Positions 1 to 5,703 of a stretch of DNA of 38,264 bases are shown in pieces. The stretch lies in assembly GCA_014802535.1 (NCBI GenBank), contig JAAVCC010000008.1, positions 1-38,264 on the forward strand. The letters run 5' to 3'. The notes beneath the pieces were generated by a model. It worked only from the letters and a program-made list of their open reading frames with translations, was not told the origin of the DNA and ran no database searches. How positions within the stretch are numbered: the stretch's first letter is position 1; the number at the start of each line of letters is the position of its first letter. The stretch comes from Bacteroides sp. GTDB taxonomy: Bacteria > Bacteroidota > Bacteroidia > Bacteroidales > Muribaculaceae. The translations under genes and the position numbers were made by a program.

Positions 1-422
1 ACAATACTTATGTATATGTTTGTTTAATTGAAGAAAGCAGTTTTGGCATTTTCAATTATGCTTCAAAAGAACCTGCTAAATTGAATCTTTTATTATCTTT
101 AGGATTTAAAACTTATAAAGCATGCAGAGAAACAGCTATTAGAAAAAAAACGTGGAATTTGATAGGACAAATTGATTTGAATAAAGAAAATATCAAATTT
201 CCAGATTTAGCGATATTTCAGAGCTGGAATAAATTACATAGTTTACAACAATCTAAAATTATTAGACACGGTAATTTAATAACCGTGTCTAATGATGAAT
301 ATCTGTCTTTGTTACATCAAGGATATATTTATGGTTATTTTGATAATGGCAATAAGTTTGAATACTGGTTGTTAAATAATATTGATGATTATCCAAACAA
401 TCAGGACATATTCCCCATATAA
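1..422 (+). CDS. Imm26-like immunity protein, 5'-truncated by window edge
   Basis: The reading frame is open from base 3 to the TAA at 420-422, so the real start lies left of the window; a TTG at 81 is only an internal codon. About 139 residues are visible. The pattern (YVYV near the start, FGIFNY, a GF-x-TYKACRETAI stretch, WNLIG, FPDLAIF, then GYIYGYFD and FEYWLLNN at the end) resembles the Imm26 family, which protects cells against cognate polymorphic toxins. That assignment is from memory. Base composition is very AT-rich, like the small gene at 835 and unlike the core genes further right, which fits recent acquisition. The neighbouring Rhs tip at 656-829 supports an immunity role, but the toxin partner is not in view. 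Confidence 0.6.
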   Translation, partial: NTYVYVCLIEESSFGIFNYASKEPAKLNLLLSLGFKTYKACRETAIRKKTWNLIGQIDLNKENIKFPDLAIFQSWNKLHSLQQSKIIRHGNLITVSNDEYLSLLHQGYIYGYFDNGNKFEYWLLNNIDDYPNNQDIFPI

Positions 423-469
423 TATAAAAACACAGAATTACTCACTGAAACACCAAAAATAGCCTGACC

Positions 470-571
470 ATGTTGCTAGCGGACAGTCATATCACGATGG
501 CGGTAGGCGTTCTTGTGACGACGGCTGACATTAATATTATCTTTAAGTGCCGAATTTTTGCTAACTTTGCA
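470..571 (+). repeat. Promoter-bearing direct repeat, copy 1
   Basis: This block of about 100 bp recurs in the same orientation at 1183-1281. Bases 479-510 are identical to 1192-1223 (32 bases). After a short divergent patch, both copies share GTGACGACGG, a TGACATT stretch, AGTGCCGAA and CTAACTTTGCA. The last contains a -7 box TAACTTTG (562-569). The repeat is therefore a mobile or duplicated upstream region, not coding DNA. A frame reading through it from an ATG at 470 should not be taken as a gene start. Confidence 0.85.
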
Positions 572-595
572 TTTGGAATAAGTGACTCTACAGCC

Positions 596-829
596 GTGCT
601 AAAGCATCTTTTGATATACGTTGTGTTTGCACTCTCATATCTCTCTATGGGAGCTATCGATTATGTTCCGCAGCTCGACGTTTACGGCGAGGTGATGGAA
701 TGCCGAGGCGACCGCTCGCTCGTGCCGTTCCGCTATCAGGGGCAGTATGAGGACAGTGAGACCAGGCTGTACTACAACCGCTTCCGTTACTACTCCCCGG
801 AAATGGGTATGTACAAAACCGTTATGTAA
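596..829 (+). pseudogene. Rhs tip fragment behind a secretion-like leader
   Basis: From about 656 the frame encodes a recognisable piece of an Rhs repeat-associated core: DVYGEVMECRGDRS, FRYQGQYED, LYYNRFRYYSPEMGMY. In intact Rhs proteins this is normally followed by a segment like ISQDPIGLAGG and a C-terminal toxin. Here it ends abruptly as KTVM and a TAA. The 19 codons before it (GTG at 596, then LKHLLIYVVFALSYLSMG) look like a signal peptide and are not part of Rhs. The likely explanation is recombination joining the leader of another gene to Rhs debris. Only about 55 Rhs residues remain, so no toxin is made. The promoter in the repeat at 470-571 could still transcribe it. Confidence 0.75.
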
Positions 830-834
830 ATAAT

Positions 835-1173
835 ATGAAAAAATTAAATATACTAGATTTTAAATCTAATATAGAGAGTTTAGTTAATAATCTTGCTGCT
901 GAAGAGTATGGTATAATTGAACGATACAAGCAGAATGGTATTATCCCTATAGTTGATTTGATAAATCGTATAAATGAATACGGAGAGGAAATTGTAGCTT
1001 TACCAGAGAATTGGATTAAGGATGCTTTGGTATATGATATTGAAGATAAAAGACTGGATGTATATTTGCCTTTATGGACAATTTTGGGTAAAAGTGATTT
1101 AACATTGTCTTTATCATGTTTCTACATCCATAATCGACCTCATATAGAGATTAGCGATTTAGAGGTTTTATAA
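835..1173 (+). CDS. Small immunity-like protein, possibly DUF7668-type
   Basis: This 112-residue, AT-rich gene starts 5 bp after the stop of the Rhs fragment, the usual place for an immunity gene behind an Rhs toxin. The C-terminal half (YGEEIVALPENWI, DALVYDIEDKRLDVYLPLW, SDLTLSLS, IEISDLEVL) resembles from memory a small family labelled DUF7668, though the name is uncertain. It has no signal peptide or membrane segment, so it should be cytoplasmic. Its toxin is missing, making it an orphan immunity candidate. It is followed immediately by the second copy of the promoter repeat. The ATG at 835 has no clear ribosome site, as is usual in this phylum. Confidence 0.6.
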   Translation: MKKLNILDFKSNIESLVNNLAAEEYGIIERYKQNGIIPIVDLINRINEYGEEIVALPENWIKDALVYDIEDKRLDVYLPLWTILGKSDLTLSLSCFYIHNRPHIEISDLEVL

Positions 1174-1182
1174 CAATCTATC

Positions 1183-1281
1183 ATATTGCTCGCGGACAGT
1201 CATATCACGATGGCGGTAGGCGTCCATGTGACGACGGCCTGACATTATTATTTTTAGTGCCGAAAATTTTCTAACTTTGCA
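1183..1281 (+). repeat. Promoter-bearing direct repeat, copy 2
   Basis: This is the second copy of the block at 470-571, with the 32-base identical core at 1192-1223. In this copy TCAC-g-ATGG (near 1204-1213) can pair with CCATGTGA (1224-1231) into a hairpin with one bulged G; copy 1 has lost part of that pairing. The -7 box TAACTTTG lies at 1272-1279 and would start transcription near 1286, directly ahead of the MORN protein gene at 1307. Confidence 0.85.
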
Positions 1282-1306
1282 ATATATTACCAATGTTTAC
1301 CGAGTT

Positions 1307-2017
1307 ATGACAACACTACGATCAATATTGATGATTTTAACCACCGTTGTGGCTGTGGCAACGGCTTCGGCTCAGAAAGGTGTGGATTTGGACGACCTGT
1401 TGACTGTCATTGATGAGAACCACCGCACTGTCTATTATGACAGACAAACCAACAAACCCCTGAATGGCGATTTTCGCATTAAACGAAGTCTTGACGTAGA
1501 GGTCGTCAAGCTGAAAAATGGGGTGATGAACGGCGATTATCGTCGCTATCGCAATGGTGATCTTCGTGAGTCAGGTCGTTATGACAAAGGGCTGCGCAAC
1601 GGTGTTTTCACCGAATATTATTCTGACGGAAAGAGTGTGAAGCGTATTGCTCCGATGAAAAAGGGAAAGATTGACGGTTTGGTCAAGACCTATTATAATG
1701 ACGGAAGTCTTGAATCGCTAAAGGAATACTCGATGAGTGTTGAGAATGGGTTTGACCGCCGGTTTGCCAAGACAACCGGTGAGCAAATCTATGATGCCAA
1801 CTTTGTCAACGGGAAAAAAGAGGGCGAGGAATGGGAAATGAAAGATAACGGCAACGGTACATATTCTCACATCGTCCGCAACTATTCAGGGGGTAAGCTC
1901 AACGGCAGTTTCCGCACTGAACTTATTCGTGATGGCGAAGTGATTTATCTTATCGAAGGTGAATATTATCAGGGCGAAAAAATCGGAGAGTGGAAAGAAA
2001 CTAATTTTGAAGGTTAG
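1307..2017 (+). CDS. Secreted MORN-repeat protein of the YwqK antitoxin type
   Basis: The 236-residue protein begins with a clear signal peptide (MTTLRSILMILTTVVAVATASAQ, split here by a cut after ASA). It continues with several MORN-variant repeats of the form NGxxxGxYRRYxNGxLRExGxY, GLRNGVFTEYYSDGK, KGKIDGLVKTYYNDGS and YQGEKIGEWKE. Such repeats define the YwqK/COG2849 group, often annotated as antitoxin or immunity proteins of polymorphic toxins. I chose the ATG at 1307 because an in-frame TTG at 1277 lies inside the -7 box of the upstream repeat and would not be in the mRNA. The signal peptide places it in the periplasm or outside, so it may instead be an envelope protein of unknown role. 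Confidence 0.7.
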   Translation: MTTLRSILMILTTVVAVATASAQKGVDLDDLLTVIDENHRTVYYDRQTNKPLNGDFRIKRSLDVEVVKLKNGVMNGDYRRYRNGDLRESGRYDKGLRNGVFTEYYSDGKSVKRIAPMKKGKIDGLVKTYYNDGSLESLKEYSMSVENGFDRRFAKTTGEQIYDANFVNGKKEGEEWEMKDNGNGTYSHIVRNYSGGKLNGSFRTELIRDGEVIYLIEGEYYQGEKIGEWKETNFEG

Positions 2018-2106
2018 CCGACAAACTCGGGCAGGCTCGAAAATGTTAACACGCGGTGATGCCCCATTCACAATTTTTGATTAATTCATCAAATTTATTG
2101 AACAAT

Positions 2107-2167
2107 ATAGCTTAAATTTAAACTATTATCGTTATATTTGCAGTCTAATAGCTTAATTTTAAACTAT
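2107..2167 (+). promoter_or_regulatory. hipBA promoter with two operator palindromes
   Basis: Two 20-bp sites, 2107-2126 and 2148-2167, differ at a single position. Each is an imperfect palindrome of the form ATAGyTTAAA/TTTAArCTAT. Their centres are 41 bp apart, about four helical turns, so two repressor dimers would sit on the same face. A -7 box TATATTTG (2133-2140) lies between them and the second site overlaps the hipB start codon. This is the layout expected of an autorepressed antitoxin gene. Confidence 0.8.
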
Positions 2168-2525
2168 GAACGATAATATTTATATGCTTCCTGACGGCGA
2201 AATCTGTCGCCGGATTGGTCAGAAAATAAAGCAACTACGTTTGCGTCAAAACATAACACAGATGTCTATGGCCGAACAATCGCAGATTTCGGTTTCCTCA
2301 ATAAAAAAAATTGAGAATGGCGAAATAGGCTCTTTTGATTCATTGATGCGTGTTCTCCGTATCTTGGGAGAATTAGATGTGTTCTCTCCACTGCTGAAAG
2401 AAGAGGAGATGAGCCCTAATGAATATTTGAAGTTTGTAGAGGCATCAAAAAAGCAACAGCGCAAAAGAGCAAAATCAGATAAAAGTCAATCAACATTGAA
2501 CAATCAAGAAGAATCAGAATGGTAG
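2166..2525 (+). CDS. hipB: HipB-type XRE-family antitoxin
   Basis: This 119-residue protein has a helix-turn-helix of the Xre/Cro class at about residues 14-70 (IGQKIKQLRLRQNITQMSMAEQSQISVSSIKKIENGE), followed by a charged, Lys-rich tail. It should bind the paired palindromes at its own promoter and neutralise the HipA kinase. Its stop overlaps the hipA start by 7 bp, indicating translational coupling. A second in-frame ATG at 2184 (MLPDGEI) is an alternative start that would clear the downstream operator. The Lys/Gln-rich C-terminal tail is the kind of flexible tail proteases use to turn over antitoxins, which is inference. Confidence 0.85.
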   Translation: MNDNIYMLPDGEICRRIGQKIKQLRLRQNITQMSMAEQSQISVSSIKKIENGEIGSFDSLMRVLRILGELDVFSPLLKEEEMSPNEYLKFVEASKKQQRKRAKSDKSQSTLNNQEESEW

Positions 2526-3799
2526 ATATAGCAAAAGTAAATCTATATGGACATCAGATGGGCTCAATCCGCTGGGATAGCAGCCGTAATATTGCATTAT
2601 TTGAGTATGCAGATGGTTTCATAGAAAAAGGGTTGGAACCGTCTCCCATTCTGATGCCGGCACGTTATGGTCGTGTGTATTCTTTTGGAGATATCGGGCG
2701 TGATACTTTCAAGGGTCTGCCGGGATTACTCGCCGATTCATTGCCTGATACATACGGTCGTGCCTTATTTGACCGATGGCTTGCTCTTACAGGGCGACAA
2801 AGTGGAAATGCGGTAGAGACATTATGTTTTCTTGGAAAACGATGTATGGGTGCTTTGGAATTTGAACCGGCAATGGATACTCCTTATGGTGATGATGTCA
2901 AAATTGAACTTGACTCATTAGTGGAAGTTGCAAGTGATGCATTAGCCGAGAAAGAAGAATTTGGCACAAATTTGTCAGAAGACAAGAAGGCAGCCATAGC
3001 CGAGATTGTACGTCTTGGAACTTCGGCCGGTGGTCAGAGAGCCAAAGCGATTATCGCCTATAACAAAGAGACCGGAGAAGTAAGATCAGGACAGATAAAC
3101 GCACCACAAGGATTTGATTATTTTCTTATAAAACTTGACGGCGTTACCGCTGAAGCCGGATTTCGTGAAACGCAAAATTTCGGAAGGCTTGAATATTCGT
3201 TCGCTCGCCTTGTAAAAGAATGTGGAATAGAGATGTCGGATTGTAGCATTATTGAGGAAAACGGCAGGGCTCACTTTCTGACAAAACGATTTGACCGTGT
3301 AAATGGTGAAAAGATACACATGCAAACCTTGTGTGGAATCGCCCATTATGATTACCGTATGCCTCGCTCATATTCTTATGAGCAAGCTTTTAATATCATG
3401 AGAGCATTGCGTCTGCCATATTCTCAGGCTCAGGAGATGTATCGACGAATGGTTTTTAACGTTATTGTAAGGAATCAGGATGATCACACTAAAAATATAT
3501 CATTCCTCATGGATAAATCAGGTAAGTGGCGACTTTCTCCAGCCTACGACATGGGATTTGCTTATAATCCCAATGGAGGGTGGACGTCACAGCATCAAAT
3601 GTCTATAAACGGGAAGTTTGACGACATAACACGACAAGACCTGCTTGAATTTGCAAAACGAAACAACATAAAAGAAGCTTCTGAAATCATCGACAGTATT
3701 AAAGACTCCGTGTCATTGTGGCCTATTATAGCTAAGGAATGTGATGTGCCTCAATCAATGATAGATGCTATTCTTCCAGAAATGAAACTTAAAATTTAA
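2519..3799 (+). CDS. hipA: HipA serine/threonine kinase toxin
   Basis: At 426 residues this is close to the E. coli protein (440). It has the HipA N-terminal domain (residues 5-115, with FKGLPGLLADSLPDTYGR), the GTSAGGQRAK loop (167-176) with Ser169 at the expected autophosphorylation/P-loop region, and K205 in FLIKLD. The catalytic loop N319-x-D321-x-H323 runs on to K325-N326, and the metal-binding D344 lies in SPAYDM. The 23-residue spacing between D321 and D344 equals that between D309 and D332 of E. coli HipA. All key residues are present, so it should be active. HipA kinases phosphorylate targets such as glutamyl-tRNA synthetase and induce dormancy; the target here is unknown. Confidence 0.92.
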   Translation: MVDIAKVNLYGHQMGSIRWDSSRNIALFEYADGFIEKGLEPSPILMPARYGRVYSFGDIGRDTFKGLPGLLADSLPDTYGRALFDRWLALTGRQSGNAVETLCFLGKRCMGALEFEPAMDTPYGDDVKIELDSLVEVASDALAEKEEFGTNLSEDKKAAIAEIVRLGTSAGGQRAKAIIAYNKETGEVRSGQINAPQGFDYFLIKLDGVTAEAGFRETQNFGRLEYSFARLVKECGIEMSDCSIIEENGRAHFLTKRFDRVNGEKIHMQTLCGIAHYDYRMPRSYSYEQAFNIMRALRLPYSQAQEMYRRMVFNVIVRNQDDHTKNISFLMDKSGKWRLSPAYDMGFAYNPNGGWTSQHQMSINGKFDDITRQDLLEFAKRNNIKEASEIIDSIKDSVSLWPIIAKECDVPQSMIDAILPEMKLKI

Positions 3800-3866
3800 T
3801 ACAAGTTAAATTAAATATGAAGTTATGTTCATATACGCGACAAACCTATCGGTCAATTTTTTTTAA

Positions 3867-4007
3867 CACATCTCGCTTGAAGAAGCGATGGATATGCTTT
3901 ATTCGTCTCCCCTATTTGAATTAATCGATGACGGCACCGCCGACCTCATTTGCCGAAGCGACATATATCTCGCCGACGAGATTATTAGAAATCATAGTGA
4001 TAAATAA
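3867..4007 (+). pseudogene. Relic of a DUF3791-like small gene
   Basis: An open frame after a TAA at 3864-3866 reads HISLEEAMDMLYSSPLFELI and continues with DDGTADLICRSDIYLADEII before a TAA at 4005-4007. An ATG lies at 3888. The pattern xxAMDMxYxSxxxELIxxGxADxxCRSDxYLAxEI resembles the C-terminal half of DUF3791 proteins, small partners of DUF3990 toxin-like proteins. The N-terminal half and any partner are missing. It probably marks a lost toxin-associated cassette; a 39-residue expressed product is possible but unlikely. Confidence 0.5.
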
Positions 4008-4065
4008 CGCATGATATAGATTCAAGAACGAAGTGCAAAATTTGTGATTAAATTTGTCAGATTCT

Positions 4066-4140
4066 TATTGTTCCTCGACGAGAGGTTGCCTTAGCGGCAG
4101 GGGTAGCCGAGACGGTCCCCTAAGAGAAAAATGAACAATA
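4066..4140. other. Nested inverted-repeat block, possible structured RNA or mobile-element end
   Basis: An 8-bp outer stem TATTGTTC (4066-4073) / GAACAATA (4133-4140) encloses three internal hairpins: CTC/GAG (4074-4082), GCC/GGC (4088-4098), and AGGGG-ta-GCCG-aga-CGGT-CCCCT (4099-4121). The block is GC-rich in an AT-rich surround. It lies between the DUF3791-like relic and the riboswitch promoter, so it is not part of the riboswitch. It has no trailing T-run, so it is not a standard terminator. I do not recognise a known RNA family. A MITE- or REP-like element is also possible. Confidence 0.55.
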
Positions 4141-4179
4141 CAAAAAAGAAAATTATTTGGTGATGAAGATTATTTTTTT

Positions 4180-4187
4180 TAATTTTG
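4180..4187 (+). promoter_or_regulatory. -7 box of the cobalamin-riboswitch operon
   Basis: TAATTTTG matches the Bacteroidetes TAnnTTTG consensus and is followed by C. It would start transcription near 4194, immediately before the first riboswitch bases. Confidence 0.75.
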
Positions 4188-4194
4188 CACCGTC

Positions 4195-4362
4195 TTAGGT
4201 TTCATGAGCATCGCAAGATGGCATGAATTAAAAGGGAATCAGGTGAGAATCCTGAACAGACCCGCTACTGTGAGTCCTCCAAGGATTTCCGTAGATTATA
4301 GTCACTGGTCATAATCTGACCGGGAAGGCTTACGGAAATAGGACAAGTCAGGAGACCTGCCG
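4195..4362 (+). promoter_or_regulatory. Cobalamin (B12) riboswitch
   Basis: The conserved core is easy to see: AAAGGGAATCAGGTGAGAAT (4231-4250), the ACAGACCCGCTACTGTGA region (4255-4272), the CACTGG segment (4303-4308), GGGAAGGC (4322-4329), and the B12 box AAGTCAGGAGACCTGCC (4345-4361). After the box, CGGGA (4361-4365) can pair with TCCCG (4381-4385), next to GAGGA and the ATG at 4390. Binding of cobalamin would therefore be expected to block translation of the leader ORF and what follows. There is no T-run, so translational control is more likely than termination. Confidence 0.93.
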
Positions 4363-4389
4363 GGACATTTGTATCATTAATCCCGAGGA

Positions 4390-4605
4390 ATGGATGCTAT
4401 GATAGCGAGATCTGAAATACAAGACAATTGCAACCATCAGCAAGTAAACTCAAACAATGCCATCGGTTGCGCCGGTGAAGTCAAAGTGACTTTGCCCTTT
4501 GTTGTATGCCAATCATTGAACACACAAGAATCGAGAGAAATGATACATGTTGAAACTTATTGTTTAACTTTATCATCATCTCGTACAAAATGGAATTTGA
4601 TGTAA
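4390..4605 (+). CDS. Short Cys-containing ORF directly after the riboswitch
   Basis: The 71-codon frame opens with an ATG preceded by GAGGA, an unusually SD-like sequence for this phylum and part of the riboswitch expression platform. The product has four cysteines (residues 14, 27, 41, 58) and no recognisable domain. It ends 16 bp inside the next gene in another frame, so it could couple translation of the MetE-like gene to the riboswitch. It may equally be leader RNA with no protein role. I do not recognise a family. Confidence 0.35.
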   Translation: MDAMIARSEIQDNCNHQQVNSNNAIGCAGEVKVTLPFVVCQSLNTQESREMIHVETYCLTLSSSRTKWNLM

Positions 4606-5699
4606 TCGGAATCTATCTGCCTCCTTCCGGATTAATTGCTGCACGCTCAGGATATGAGCAAGGGCAGATTTCAGCCAGCCGATTAAAAACGATTGAGAAT
4701 GAGGCTGTCAACGACATTGTTGAAAGACAGCTTGAATGTGGACTAACTGTTGTTACGTCGGGAGGTATACGTTGGAAACATTGGAACGAGGATTTTTTCT
4801 TCGGATTTTCAGGTATTTCAAAGGAATGTTTGAACAGCGGACATGTGTATTCAAGCGAGACAACCTTTACCGATTTGATGCGTTTCACAGGGCGCATATC
4901 TTTCAATCCATCACATCCTTATTTAGATGATTTCAAATTTCTGATTGATACCGTGGCCGGGCGAGCGAAATGTCGACATATCATTCCTTCGCCTACCGAG
5001 TTGTATATGCAAATCCTTCTTATGTCTGACGGTCATCCCGAACGAATATATCCTGATGCAAAAAAACTCGTATCAGATATAACAGATTCTTATCGTAAAA
5101 CTATAATGAAACTGTATGAATTGGGATGCCGTAGCATAGTATTCGATGATACAGTGTGTGGGTGCCTGTGTGAGTCTAATTTCGCAAAAAGGCTTCTGCA
5201 AGGAGGTATTGACACAATAAGTTTACAGAATATCTTAATAGACCTGATCAATGACTCTTTCGCCGAAACACCATCAGATATAGAGAAGGCGGTTTATCTT
5301 TCAGGCGGTGACATTATAGTACCTGAATGGGAATATATAAAATATCCCGACAACATCATGCCCCGCATATTATCGGAGGTTAATGCCGACAAGTTTTTCA
5401 TGCCTTTTAATGTAACTGATGATTATTCAATTGAGATTCTTAACCATGTGTCTCCGGGAAAGAAAATTGTACTGGGGCTAATCGACGCGCATACGCCATT
5501 GGCCGATGACAAAGAGGCTATTGTCCAATTTGTGGAAAAAGCCGGACGATATATCAATCAGGCATCCCTTGCGGTCGGTCCAAAAACCGGATTTAATATG
5601 TCAAACTATGTTTCACGCGGACTTGACTACAACGACCAATGGTCTAAAATAGAATCGCTGACTGCAATGATAAAAAATAACAATATAATATTGAAATAA
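4590..5699 (+). CDS. MetE/YxjG-fold protein lacking the zinc site
   Basis: This 369-residue protein matches the single-domain, cobalamin-independent methionine synthase II group (YxjG-like, COG0620). Matching segments are FDVIGxYLPPSGLIAARSGYE at the N-terminus, VVTSGGIR (54-61), a FDDT motif near 185, GLIDAHTP (296-303) and LAVGPKTGF (328-335). The zinc ligands of the family (H and C in HxC, a downstream E, and a late C) fall at Y236, S238, P272 and T333. The usual DGE of the N-terminal active site reads SGG. A CxCxC motif (C190, C192, C194) is present instead. It is thus unlikely to make methionine by the MetE route. The ATG at 4590 fits the family start; a TTG at 4560 would add ten residues. 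It is B12-regulated and followed after 4 bp by a DASS transporter. Confidence 0.8.
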   Translation: MEFDVIGIYLPPSGLIAARSGYEQGQISASRLKTIENEAVNDIVERQLECGLTVVTSGGIRWKHWNEDFFFGFSGISKECLNSGHVYSSETTFTDLMRFTGRISFNPSHPYLDDFKFLIDTVAGRAKCRHIIPSPTELYMQILLMSDGHPERIYPDAKKLVSDITDSYRKTIMKLYELGCRSIVFDDTVCGCLCESNFAKRLLQGGIDTISLQNILIDLINDSFAETPSDIEKAVYLSGGDIIVPEWEYIKYPDNIMPRILSEVNADKFFMPFNVTDDYSIEILNHVSPGKKIVLGLIDAHTPLADDKEAIVQFVEKAGRYINQASLAVGPKTGFNMSNYVSRGLDYNDQWSKIESLTAMIKNNNIILK

Positions 5700-5703
5700 A
5701 ATT

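Noticed and set aside
470-595. ATG at 470 as the start of the Rhs-containing frame
   Set aside because: It lies in the direct repeat, upstream of the -7 box at 562, so it would not be in the mRNA.
1886-2071. Minus-strand frame over the end of the MORN gene
   Set aside because: No promoter or family pattern; it overlaps a gene with a clear signal peptide and repeats.
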